This document shows positions 27,748 through 37,471 of a DNA stretch of 52,434 nt, one piece after another. Within the stretch, counting starts at the first letter, position 1; each line of letters begins with the position of its first letter. Below the pieces are notes generated by a model that worked only from the letters and a program-made list of their open reading frames with translations, was not told the DNA's origin and did not search any database. This stretch comes from Oscillospiraceae bacterium (GTDB lineage: Bacteria; Bacillota; Clostridia; Saccharofermentanales; Saccharofermentanaceae). Location: assembly GCA_902776845.1 (NCBI GenBank), contig CACYRM010000003.1:1-52434 (forward strand), read 5' to 3'. Both the position numbers and the translations under genes were made by a program.

Positions 27748-29028
27748 ATGAAGAACAGCAGGAACAGCAATTTATCCCTCAGAAATTCCGATACCGCCAT
27801 ATACAAAGCGTCAGAGTTTTCTGATCTGAATGCAGAGAATATCAGAAACAATACAGGTGCTGATAATGTTAATCAGTATGGTTTTTCTGAGAAAAAAAGT
27901 TCCCGTGGTAAGAAATCAAGCAAGAAGAAGGCAATCGGTATTCTTTTAGGTGTTCTTGCTGCCCTGATCGGCATAATAGTCGGAGTCGTATGTTACGCTT
28001 ACTGGTATAAGGAAAAGCTGCTTAATAAGATTACTTATGAGACTAAGGAACCTGATGCCGTGGTTACGATCATCAACGAAAAAGGCGAGACGGTTATCTT
28101 AAGCGAAGTTACACAGACTACAAAATTCAAGCCGATCCAGGAAGAACCGATCAGGAATTACCTGCTGATAGGAATAGACAGCAGGGAGAATTATTACAGC
28201 GAAGACGGTCTTGGTGACAGATCTGATGTTATTGTTGTCATGTCAATTGATAAAAAGCAGGGCACGATCAAGCTCCTCTCGATTCCGCGTGACGCTTATG
28301 CGCTTTTCCCGGGATATGAGAATTTCCATAAGATCAATGCCTCAATGACATGGGGCGGTCCCGATCTTCTTGAAGAGACTGTGGAAGAGTGCCTCAGGAT
28401 AGAGATCGACGGCTATGCTTATGTCAATTTCAATCATATGGCCGAGATAATCGATGCGGTCGGCGGTGTGTATGTTGATATGAATTACGCCGAAATGGAA
28501 GTAGCAAACGATTATATCGAGAGAATGGATGAGGACGCTGAATTAATCTATTCCTGCGGTTATGATACCTGGCTTAACGGTATTCAGGCTGTCGGATACG
28601 CAAGGAACAGATATACGGGTGACGGTGAATACGAGCGTATGGAACGCGAGATCGAGGTCTTGAGGAGCATAATGGATCAGTTTATGGATCTTTCCACGAC
28701 AGAGAAACTGTCAGCACTGGAAACTGTTTTTGAAGCCGTGGTAACGGATATCGATAAGAATGAGATCGAGAAACTCGCTCTTGAATTCCTTCCTTCGATG
28801 AAGAACCTTGAGATGCAGTATCTGCAGCTCCCGATCGAAGGCTGCTACAACTGCGGAACGTATGGTGACGAGTGGAGCATGAGAGTAAACTGGAATGCTT
28901 TCATTCCTTATGTACAGAAATATTTTTACGGAAGAACAACCGAATTTGATGAGGTTGAAATACCCTCCCACGCACCTGATATCGATGACTGCGACCTTGA
29001 TATTCCGCTTGAGGATCTGGTCCACTGA
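27748..29028 (+). CDS. LytR-CpsA-Psr (LCP) family cell-wall glycopolymer ligase
   Basis: Attaches teichoic-acid-like or capsular polymers from a lipid carrier to peptidoglycan, outside the membrane. 426 residues: a 60-residue cytoplasmic Ser/Asn/Lys-rich tail, one membrane helix (about 62-85) and the LCP domain with LLIGIDSRENY, GDRSDVIVVMS, IKLLSIPRDAY, INASMTWGGPDLLEETVEECL, GVYVDM and GIQAVGYARNRYTGDGEYERMER. The key Asp and Arg residues for pyrophosphate-lipid binding are present. The ATG at 27748 with AGGGA is preferred over a longer frame that reaches into galE. The C-terminal about 40 residues are acidic. Confidence 0.93.
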   Translation: MKNSRNSNLSLRNSDTAIYKASEFSDLNAENIRNNTGADNVNQYGFSEKKSSRGKKSSKKKAIGILLGVLAALIGIIVGVVCYAYWYKEKLLNKITYETKEPDAVVTIINEKGETVILSEVTQTTKFKPIQEEPIRNYLLIGIDSRENYYSEDGLGDRSDVIVVMSIDKKQGTIKLLSIPRDAYALFPGYENFHKINASMTWGGPDLLEETVEECLRIEIDGYAYVNFNHMAEIIDAVGGVYVDMNYAEMEVANDYIERMDEDAELIYSCGYDTWLNGIQAVGYARNRYTGDGEYERMEREIEVLRSIMDQFMDLSTTEKLSALETVFEAVVTDIDKNEIEKLALEFLPSMKNLEMQYLQLPIEGCYNCGTYGDEWSMRVNWNAFIPYVQKYFYGRTTEFDEVEIPSHAPDIDDCDLDIPLEDLVH

Positions 29029-29055
29029 CGTTTTTGACTTTTTTTGATTTTCGTA

Positions 29056-29084
29056 TTGACAGTCTGGACAAATAGAATTATATT
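29056..29084 (+). promoter_or_regulatory. groESL promoter (sigma-A type)
   Basis: Perfect -35 TTGACA (29056-29061), 17-base spacer, -10 TATATT (29079-29084). Transcription should start near 29091, immediately ahead of the CIRCE element. Confidence 0.9.
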
Positions 29085-29093
29085 TTGTTGTGG

Positions 29094-29120
29094 TTAGCAC
29101 TTGAGACTATAGAGTGCTAA
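29094..29120 (+). promoter_or_regulatory. CIRCE operator (HrcA binding site)
   Basis: TTAGCACTT-N9-GAGTGCTAA, with one mismatch from the consensus left arm (final T for C). It sits at the transcription start of groES, so HrcA should repress groESL until heat shock. hrcA itself is not in the window. Confidence 0.96.
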
Positions 29121-29151
29121 CCGCAATTTCATTGTATTGGAGGTCTTTTTT

Positions 29152-29439
29152 ATGACAATTAAGCCCTTAGCAGATAAGGTAGTAGTAAAGAAACTTCAGG
29201 CAGAAGAGACAACAAAGAGCGGCATTATCCTGTCCTCCGGTGCTCAGCAGAAGCCGCAGATCGCAGAGATCATCGCAGTAGGTCCCGGCGGAGTTGTAGA
29301 CGGAAATGAGATCAAGATGGAAGTTAAGGTAGGCCAGAAGGTAATCATCCGTGATTATGCCGGAACCAACGTTAAGCTTGACGGTGAAGAGTACATAATC
29401 GTACGTCAGGATGACATCGCTGCCATCGTTGAAGACTGA
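29152..29439 (+). CDS. groES: Co-chaperonin GroES
   Basis: The lid of the GroEL folding chamber, 95 residues. It begins [15 protein letters not shown] and contains the mobile-loop region [19 protein letters not shown] and [34 protein letters not shown]. The ATG at 29152 is preceded by GGAGG; a TTG at 29137 overlaps that site and is not used. It is first in the CIRCE-controlled groES-groEL operon. Confidence 0.97.
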   Translation: MTIKPLADKVVVKKLQAEETTKSGIILSSGAQQKPQIAEIIAVGPGGVVDGNEIKMEVKVGQKVIIRDYAGTNVKLDGEEYIIVRQDDIAAIVED

Positions 29440-29453
29440 TTTCGTATAGATAA

Positions 29454-31085
<1,632 letters not shown>

Positions 31086-31093
31086 TCGAAAGC

Positions 31094-31165
31094 TATTGTT
31101 CCTCGTTGCTGGTCCTCCGCGATTGCGTCTGCGCAATCTTGTGCGGAGGCAACTCGGAATCAATA
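31094..31165 (+). other. Large imperfect hairpin element downstream of groEL
   Basis: About 72 bases fold onto themselves in five stacked helices: 31094-31098 with 31161-31165, 31099-31102 with 31156-31159, 31105-31108 with 31150-31153, 31114-31120 with 31143-31149 (7 bp, GC-rich), and 31121-31127 with 31132-31138 (7 bp, TCTG tetraloop). Bulges are at 31109-31113, 31139-31142 and 31160. No T-run follows, so it is not a classic terminator. It may be a palindromic repeat element, an mRNA 3' stabiliser or a small RNA. No second copy is visible in the window. Confidence 0.7.
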
Positions 31166-31227
31166 CCTTTCTCACAGGCAATGGGAATACAATACATATC
31201 ATTCTCAACGTATTATCATAAAAACAC

Positions 31228-31266
31228 AAAGAGGTTGTCTTGGAATAAGGCAGCCTCTTTTATATT
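31228..31266 (+). terminator. Rho-independent terminator of groESL
   Basis: A 14-bp stem with two G-U pairs (31228-31241 with 31247-31260), a 5-base loop, then TTTTATATTT. It lies 142 bases after the groEL stop, beyond the large hairpin. The 234-base gap 31086-31319 otherwise holds no gene that I can support. Confidence 0.9.
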
Positions 31267-31319
31267 TGTCTGATACTTAATGTAAATTGTGTTAGAATTA
31301 ACTCTGTTTGAGGTGAATC

Positions 31320-31898
31320 ATGTTACAGGACAGTTTTGTTGAGACAAGTGTTAAGCGTAAGAACGGGATTTCAGAAGTTCTGTTTAATACTTTTATAATC
31401 ACGACTGCTATCATTGCAGTGTTTTTCGCGTTCCTGATCCCGATCTATACAGGCTACAATCTGTATTTTATTTCAGGAATCCTTGCTTTCGGTATCGTTG
31501 CAGGCACAATTGTCCTGATAAAGCGCCAGCATAAAGAATATGAGGTCGAGATATCCAATGATCTGGTTGACTGCGCTGTAATACTCGGCGACAACAAGCG
31601 TGATGAACTTATCAGTTTTTCGCTGAAGGACTGTGAATACATTGGTCCTGTTACATCTGACAGGTTTAATTCCGACAGGGAAAATGCGAACATCGTTATC
31701 AAGATGACTGATTACAAGCAGTTTGATATAGAAGATACATACTGGTACTGGCTTCTTCCGACCGAAGGCATCAAGGTAATGATCGTCTTTATGTACAAGG
31801 AGGAAATGTATCCGGTATTCAGAAGATATAATCCGAGGGGAACCAAGCCTATGGCAATGCCCCGTAAGGTTAAAGAGAAGGAAAATGAAAATGCCTGA
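31320..31898 (+). CDS. Two-TM membrane protein with C-terminal PH-like domain (DUF6106-like)
   Basis: A 192-residue protein. The N-terminus DSFVETSVKRK leads to two adjacent membrane helices (near residues 24-46 and 49-66), followed by a soluble domain rich in beta strands (YEVEISNDLVDCAVILGD, SFSLKDCEYIGPV, ANIVIKMTDY) that looks like a PH-like fold. The start and overall layout resemble clostridial DUF6106 proteins; this is recognition by eye. No activity is known. GAGGTGAATC precedes the ATG. It overlaps the thioesterase gene by 14 bases, so the two are likely co-translated. Confidence 0.75.
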   Translation: MLQDSFVETSVKRKNGISEVLFNTFIITTAIIAVFFAFLIPIYTGYNLYFISGILAFGIVAGTIVLIKRQHKEYEVEISNDLVDCAVILGDNKRDELISFSLKDCEYIGPVTSDRFNSDRENANIVIKMTDYKQFDIEDTYWYWLLPTEGIKVMIVFMYKEEMYPVFRRYNPRGTKPMAMPRKVKEKENENA

Positions 31899-32667
31899 TA
31901 TCAGTCCTTACACCGATGTCGAAGTATATTGCAAAGCAACCGAATGCGGTATAGGGGACAGGCTTTACTGTTCTTCTCTGATCGGCGATCTTCAGGAAGC
32001 TGCCGAGAGAAGTTCCCATTCCATCGGATATGGAACTGATTTTCTCAGAGAGAACTCGATATGCTGGATCATATTGAAGATGAGACTGCATTTTACTGAA
32101 CTTCCCTCTTGGCATGAGACATTCCGTATCAGGACATGGGCAAATACTGTCGAGAAGATATATTACGGACGTGATTTTGAGATCTACAGCAGTGATAACC
32201 GTCTTATCGGTAAAGCTGCATCGACCTGGATACTTGCAGACTGGAATACCCACAGACCTGTGATTGCCAATAAGCGCCCCGAGATACCGCCGCCGGTCAT
32301 TCAGGATCCCAGGCAGGCTTTCGGTGAACCGTGTCCGAAGATCAGATTTCCCGCAAGGAATGATATTGCAGGCGAGACCGAAAAGCCTGTTATCATCAAA
32401 TATGCCGATTACACCGAACTTGACCGCAACAGACATGTCAACAACTCCCGTTATACGGCATGGGCCTATGACGCTTTGTATAAATGCGGCTATGATGTCT
32501 CGCTGATCGAAGATATCGTGATCAATTACAACAGCGAAGTTAAGGCAGGGGAGAAGGTTGAGCTGTTTATCTCTAAAAATGATGGAAAGATAACTGTCTT
32601 CGGCTATAAGAATATCGATACCAAGGTCTTTGCCTGCGAAATGACTCTCCGTCAGGGCTTATCTTAA
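31885..32667 (+). CDS. Acyl-ACP thioesterase (FatA/FatB family)
   Basis: Hydrolyses acyl-acyl carrier protein and so sets the chain length of released fatty acids. 260 residues, two tandem hot-dog folds: an N-terminal half with RLYCSSLIGDLQEAAERSSHSIGYG and CWIILKMRLHFTELPSWHETFRIRTW, and a C-terminal half with YTELDRNRHVNNSRYTAWAYD, the typical Asn-His catalytic region. The ATG at 31885 (with AGAGAAGG upstream) overlaps the previous gene; an ATG two codons on is equally possible. No fatty-acid synthesis genes are nearby. An AT-rich stretch without a hairpin separates it from the ABC cassette. Confidence 0.9.
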   Translation: MKMPDISPYTDVEVYCKATECGIGDRLYCSSLIGDLQEAAERSSHSIGYGTDFLRENSICWIILKMRLHFTELPSWHETFRIRTWANTVEKIYYGRDFEIYSSDNRLIGKAASTWILADWNTHRPVIANKRPEIPPPVIQDPRQAFGEPCPKIRFPARNDIAGETEKPVIIKYADYTELDRNRHVNNSRYTAWAYDALYKCGYDVSLIEDIVINYNSEVKAGEKVELFISKNDGKITVFGYKNIDTKVFACEMTLRQGLS

Positions 32668-32685
32668 TCTTTTTTTATTATTTTT

Positions 32686-32694
32686 TGTTATAAT
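32686..32694 (+). promoter_or_regulatory. Extended -10 promoter of the ABC cassette
   Basis: TG at 32686-32687, one base, then perfect TATAAT (32689-32694). No good -35 is seen, as is usual for extended -10 promoters. The start would be near 32701, about 35 bases ahead of the ATG. Confidence 0.6.
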
Positions 32695-32735
32695 TAGATA
32701 TTGTATGTGATTATCATGCTTATCTGGAGGTAACA

Positions 32736-33683
32736 ATGATTGAGATAAACAATCTTGTGAAGAGATATGGCGATAAAACAGCCGTCAATGATATCTCATT
32801 CACTGTAAATGATGATGAGATATTAGGTTTTCTCGGTCCGAATGGTGCCGGAAAATCAACTACAATGAACATTATCACAGGTTATCTTTCATCCACGTCA
32901 GGAACCGTTAAGGTAAACGGTCATGATATCCTTGAAGAACCTGAACTCGCCAAGAAAGAGATCGGTTATCTTCCGGAGAATCCTCCGCTTTATAATGATA
33001 TGACAGTTTCAGAATATCTGAATTTCATATTTGATCTTAAATGTGTTCCCAAGGAAAGACGTAAGAACCAGTTTGACAGGATCGTATCCATGGTAAAGAT
33101 CACTGACGTTACCGGCAGACTTGTCGGCAATCTTTCGAAGGGTTACAAGCAGAGAGTCGGTATTGCCCAGGCTTTGGTTGGCGATCCCTCTATCCTTATC
33201 CTTGATGAACCTACGGTCGGTCTTGATCCTAATCAGATTATAGAGATCAGAAAGCTTATAAAGTCACTTGCCAAGACTCATTCGATAATCATAAGTTCGC
33301 ACATTCTTCCCGAGATCCAGGAGATCGCTGACAGGGTCGTTATTATTAACAAGGGTAAGATCGCCGCTATTGATACGTTAAATGATCTTTCCAGAAGGCT
33401 GTCCGGACAGTCCAAGCTCCTGATGACTTTCAGAGGACCTGTCAAGGAATGCTCCGCAAAGGTCAGAGCGATTCAGGGCGTAGCTTCGTCCGTTCCGCGC
33501 ATAACTGACAGCAAGATAAACCAATTGGAGATCGGCATTGCTTCCGACAACACTAACGAAGTAAGGGCTTCGATATTTTTTATGATGGCGAAGGAAGGCT
33601 GGCCTATACTTGAGTTCCGGTCTCTTGATCCCACTCTTGAGGAGATCTTCCTCAATATTACTTCAGGAAAAAGGAGGTCATGA
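32736..33683 (+). CDS. ABC transporter ATP-binding protein (GldA-like)
   Basis: A 315-residue ATPase of an ABC-2-type exporter. Walker A is GPNGAGKST near residue 34, the Q-loop lies in YLPENPPLY, the signature is LSKGYKQRVGIAQAL, Walker B is ILILDEPTVGLDP and the H-loop is in IIISSHIL. The about 95-residue C-terminal extension ending SLDPTLEEIFLNIT matches the GldA/NatA-like group. It forms the start of a run of co-directed genes (permease, GldG-like, DUF4340, DUF5711-like). CTGGAGG precedes the ATG. The substrate is unknown; gliding motility is not implied in a Firmicute. Confidence 0.93.
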   Translation: MIEINNLVKRYGDKTAVNDISFTVNDDEILGFLGPNGAGKSTTMNIITGYLSSTSGTVKVNGHDILEEPELAKKEIGYLPENPPLYNDMTVSEYLNFIFDLKCVPKERRKNQFDRIVSMVKITDVTGRLVGNLSKGYKQRVGIAQALVGDPSILILDEPTVGLDPNQIIEIRKLIKSLAKTHSIIISSHILPEIQEIADRVVIINKGKIAAIDTLNDLSRRLSGQSKLLMTFRGPVKECSAKVRAIQGVASSVPRITDSKINQLEIGIASDNTNEVRASIFFMMAKEGWPILEFRSLDPTLEEIFLNITSGKRRS

Positions 33684-33686
33684 TCT

Positions 33687-34454
33687 ATGTACGCAATCTT
33701 TAAGCGGGAATTCTTGTCTTATTTCAGATCTCCGGTAGGCTATGTAGCTATTGCGATATTCTCATTCCTTTCAGGTTTTATTTTCTATACGCAGTTCAGT
33801 GAAGGGCTCGTAAATATTGGCAATGAGGTTATAACGCTCAGGTCATTCTTCGTTGTTATTGTTCCGATAATCACAATGGGACTGCTTGCAGAGGATAAGA
33901 AGAGGGGAACGGACATCCTTTATTACACAACACCTGTAAGTCTTTTCTCTGTCGTTACAGGCAAAGTGCTTGCCGCTTTTGCTTTGTTTGCGATCATGTT
34001 CATCAATGTTATCATCCATATCATCGTTACCATTTGCTGCGGCGGAATGGTCGGAGTAGGCGCGATAGGAACGATCATAGTATTCTTCTTCATGGCTCTG
34101 ACTTTTATCTCGATCGGCCTGTTTGCTTCGGCTATTACTGATAACCAGATTGTTTCCGCCATTGTATCTTTCATTTTTATCCTGATCTTCCAGATTCTTA
34201 CTGTAATTGCGGGATATGTTGCAACTGCAGTAGATTCTCTCTTAACGACTATAGGATTCAGTACTGAGTCAGCATCAGCTGCCGGAAGCGCGGTAAAAAA
34301 CGCGATCAGCTGGTTTGATCCTTTTGCCAAAACGCAGGATTTCCGTCTCGGGGTTTTCTCTGTGTCTTCACTTGTTTATCTGGTATCGCTTTTCGTTCTT
34401 TTCCTTTACCTGACATACAGGGTACTTGATAAGAAACGCTGGAGCCAGGCTTGA
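33687..34454 (+). CDS. ABC-2 family permease (GldF-like)
   Basis: A 255-residue membrane protein with six helices. The N-terminus MYAIFKREFLSYFRSPVGYVAIAIFSFLSG is the signature of the ABC-2/GldF permease family, and LAEDKKRGTDILYYTTPVS is the conserved cytoplasmic coupling segment. It begins three bases after the ATPase stop; its AGGAGG site lies in the end of that gene. It should pair with the ATPase at 32736 to form the exporter core. Confidence 0.93.
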   Translation: MYAIFKREFLSYFRSPVGYVAIAIFSFLSGFIFYTQFSEGLVNIGNEVITLRSFFVVIVPIITMGLLAEDKKRGTDILYYTTPVSLFSVVTGKVLAAFALFAIMFINVIIHIIVTICCGGMVGVGAIGTIIVFFFMALTFISIGLFASAITDNQIVSAIVSFIFILIFQILTVIAGYVATAVDSLLTTIGFSTESASAAGSAVKNAISWFDPFAKTQDFRLGVFSVSSLVYLVSLFVLFLYLTYRVLDKKRWSQA

Positions 34455-34474
34455 TGGAGGTTTAAGGATCGTAC

Positions 34475-35977
34475 ATGAATAAGAATATGACAAACAAACC
34501 TGAAAAAAAGACTGACGACAGAGCCGGAAAGATGAAGCTGTATTCCATCGGTTCCGTAGTCCTTCTGATAGCAATTATCCTTTTGGTAAATATACTTTTT
34601 GACCGTATCTTCGGCAAATCGCTTTCATTTGATTTCTCTGATACGGCTCAGAACTCTGTTTCACAGGCAACGGTGGATTATCTGGATTCTCTGCCTGCTG
34701 ATACGCATATCAGGATAGTAGGATTGTTCAGCCGTCCGGGCAATGTTTCCGGAACTTCATACCAGTATATTATTCCTTTGCTCGATGACTATGTAAGAGA
34801 GTCTGACGGCAAGGTCACTGTTGAATATGTTAACCCTACCGAGAATCCGTCTATAATCTATCAGCTTGATCCTAACAATTCTTATGATCTTTCCTCAAAA
34901 GCAGATTCGTTTGTTGTCGAGTACAACGGCAAGATCAGGGTCATCTCTCCGATCGACTGTTATATGTATGATGAGCAGGTATATAAGTATTACGGCCAGT
35001 ATTATATTACCGGCAATAATACCGAGTTTACTTTTACAAATACTATGTTTAATCTTACAAGCGATTATTCATTCAAGGCATATATCGTTACTGGTCTAAA
35101 GGAAGAAGGTAATTCTTATTTGACTAAGATACTTGATTCTATGGCTGTCGAGACAGCCGAACTTCCGGTGTCGGCCAACTTTGTTATCCCTGAGGATTGT
35201 GATCTTTTGATCATTAACGGTCCTAACAGTGATATTTCGGAGAATATGTATGTCGCAATGACGGATTATCTAACCGGCGGCGGAAAGATGTTTGTTGCCG
35301 TTGATTATAATCTTGCCAATGTAAGCGAAAAGTACACAAGACTGAATCTCCTTTTGAACCAGATGAATATCAATATCGATCCTGTTCTTATCTCGGAGAA
35401 TGATCCGGCATATCAGCTGGGCTCTTCTGTTGATTCAACTGTTATGGCAGCTGATGAATTCGCTGATTATTCAAACATCAAATATCTGCACAGTTCTTAT
35501 GCAAGAAACATAAGGATAATCGAAAACTATGAAGCAGGTCTTTATACAAATCCTGTTCTCCTGACCAGCCAGAAAGCTTCATTAGTGGAGCTTGATGAGC
35601 AGGGTAATTCCGTTGACAGCGATATAAATACTGAAAATCAGTATAATGTTGCCGCTTGTTCATCCGGCTATGGAAATGATCCGGCAAAGGTATATGTCTT
35701 CGGTACCCTCAATTTTTCGTCTGATGAATATATATCATCTTACGGCTTGAGTGATTCAAACGTGGATTTCTTAAAGTCATGCATCCGTGACCTTTCCAGT
35801 ACAAAGCCGATGACCGGTTTGAATATTGCGACTAAACAGATCAATAATTTCTCGCTGGATGCGCAGAAATCCACAACGGCTCTTTCTACTGTAATTCTCA
35901 TCGTGTTCATGATCGCCATTCCGGTCCTGCTGGTTGCTGCGGCTGTTATCGTATATATTAAGAGGAAGAATCTTTGA
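34475..35977 (+). CDS. GldG-like ABC auxiliary protein
   Basis: A 500-residue protein with a cytosolic Lys-rich start, an N-terminal membrane helix (about 26-45), a large extracellular domain and a C-terminal helix (about 474-496) ending in KRKNL. The domain has the GldG/ABC_transp_aux pattern: VSQATVDYLDSLPADTHIRIVGLFSR, IIPLLDDYVRESDGKVTVEYVNP and a later DCDLLIINGPNSDISENMYVAMTDYLTGGGKMFVAVD (IFT52-like fold). It sits next to the GldA/F-like genes, as in other genomes, and probably forms the extracytoplasmic part of the complex. GGAGG and AAGGA sites precede the ATG. Confidence 0.9.
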   Translation: MNKNMTNKPEKKTDDRAGKMKLYSIGSVVLLIAIILLVNILFDRIFGKSLSFDFSDTAQNSVSQATVDYLDSLPADTHIRIVGLFSRPGNVSGTSYQYIIPLLDDYVRESDGKVTVEYVNPTENPSIIYQLDPNNSYDLSSKADSFVVEYNGKIRVISPIDCYMYDEQVYKYYGQYYITGNNTEFTFTNTMFNLTSDYSFKAYIVTGLKEEGNSYLTKILDSMAVETAELPVSANFVIPEDCDLLIINGPNSDISENMYVAMTDYLTGGGKMFVAVDYNLANVSEKYTRLNLLLNQMNINIDPVLISENDPAYQLGSSVDSTVMAADEFADYSNIKYLHSSYARNIRIIENYEAGLYTNPVLLTSQKASLVELDEQGNSVDSDINTENQYNVAACSSGYGNDPAKVYVFGTLNFSSDEYISSYGLSDSNVDFLKSCIRDLSSTKPMTGLNIATKQINNFSLDAQKSTTALSTVILIVFMIAIPVLLVAAAVIVYIKRKNL

Positions 35978-35978
35978 T

Positions 35979-37463
35979 ATGAAGTCGATCAAAAATCTTC
36001 TTATACCGTTTATTATCCTGATTGTTCTTGCCATAAGCGCAATCGTATATTTCGTTGCCGAGAATACTAAGAAGAACAAGCCTGCCGAGACGACAGGCGG
36101 CATGGTCGATATCGTTTATTACAATCCGTCTGATATATCCTCGCTATCTGTTTACAGCCGTGACACCGGTCATACTTCGGCTGTAAACTTTTCGATAGAC
36201 AGTAATGACGTTATTCATTATGAGTACTGCGGTGATGATGCTGCCCCGGGCGTGAATTATTCCCAGTCAAAACTTGCATTATTTGTCTCTGAAATGACCT
36301 GTTTTTCGAGCAATTACAAGGTTTCCTCTGACGGCAATCTTTCTGAATACGGACTTGATATGCCAGCGTGTGTTATTACTATCAAGACCTTGAACGGAAC
36401 AGATAAGACGATCAGTCTCGGCAATATGACACCTGACGGAAATAACTGTTATTTGAATATAGCGGGCTCTACCGATATTTATCTTGTATCTTCCAGCAAG
36501 ATTCAGTGTTCCGTGAAGACTGCTATTAGTTTTCTTGATCCTTCGGTTTTGAATATTGATTATTACGATATAAAGAATATTCATTTTGACAGAAAGACAG
36601 ACGGATTATCGATTGATGCCGCTGTGGAGATATTTGACTCGGGTTTGGTGCAGTTCAATATCGTTAAGCCGTATGAACACGGTACCAGCAGCTATTTTGA
36701 GAGCCTGATGGATTCGGTTATACATCTTGTGATCACAGAATATGTTTCCGTTGACAACGGAAGTCTTTCACAGTACGGTCTTGATGCTCCGGTCTATCAT
36801 TTTGTCATAACACTGAATAACGGTGAAAAGACGGAAATATACTTCAGTAAACAGATCAACGGTTTCTTTTACGGTTACATTGCCGGAACGGACAAATATT
36901 TTAAGCTGACGAACTATCAGCTGGACGGTATTGATCTTAAGGAGACTGTTCTGATCGATCCTTATGTCTGTTACTGCCGCATAAACAGTATTTCATCCAT
37001 AACCTGTGTATATGGTGACAGATCTTTCAAATTCGCGATGGATGTCGGTGAAGGAAAGAACATAATGTCCGATGGCGCAATAATCACGCTTGACGGCCGT
37101 AATGCCAAGATTCTGGATTCTTCCGGACGTTCATACTGTTCGATCCTTTTTGAGAGTATTGCCTGCATTAATATAGGCGGTGTTGAAACTGACGCAGTTG
37201 TGGATAAGGGTAACGGTCCGGTTATATCTTTAAGTTTTAACGGCAAGAATTATGTTACTACTCTTTATGAATTCTATGAAAGAGATAATGATTCATTCTA
37301 TGTTTTTAAAGACGGCGAATATACGGGATTCTATATTTATTCGCGTGAGATATTTAATGACGGAGGTTATGATACTTACAGCTATGGTTTCTGGAAAGCT
37401 TATGAACTGCTTGACGAAGCGATCTTAGGTAGTATCGGCGGCATTTATGATATGCCAAATTAA
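35979..37463 (+). CDS. DUF4340 domain protein of the Gld-like ABC locus
   Basis: A 494-residue protein with a membrane-anchor helix at residues about 6-27 and a large external domain of repeated beta-rich units: YCGDDAAPGVNYSQSKLALFVSEM, LSEYGLDMPACVITIKTLNGTDKTISLGNMTPDG and again LSQYGLDAPVYHFVITLNNGEKTEIYFSKQ. The repeated SQYGLD.P phrase is typical of DUF4340 proteins, which often follow GldG-like genes. The function is unknown. The ATG at 35979 with AGAGG is one base after the previous stop; an in-frame TTG-type extension into the upstream gene is rejected. Confidence 0.87.
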   Translation: MKSIKNLLIPFIILIVLAISAIVYFVAENTKKNKPAETTGGMVDIVYYNPSDISSLSVYSRDTGHTSAVNFSIDSNDVIHYEYCGDDAAPGVNYSQSKLALFVSEMTCFSSNYKVSSDGNLSEYGLDMPACVITIKTLNGTDKTISLGNMTPDGNNCYLNIAGSTDIYLVSSSKIQCSVKTAISFLDPSVLNIDYYDIKNIHFDRKTDGLSIDAAVEIFDSGLVQFNIVKPYEHGTSSYFESLMDSVIHLVITEYVSVDNGSLSQYGLDAPVYHFVITLNNGEKTEIYFSKQINGFFYGYIAGTDKYFKLTNYQLDGIDLKETVLIDPYVCYCRINSISSITCVYGDRSFKFAMDVGEGKNIMSDGAIITLDGRNAKILDSSGRSYCSILFESIACINIGGVETDAVVDKGNGPVISLSFNGKNYVTTLYEFYERDNDSFYVFKDGEYTGFYIYSREIFNDGGYDTYSYGFWKAYELLDEAILGSIGGIYDMPN

Positions 37464-37471
37464 AGAATAAG

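Noticed and set aside
29022..29052. Terminator after the LCP gene
   Set aside because: There are T-runs but no stem longer than three pairs; transcription may read into the groESL region.
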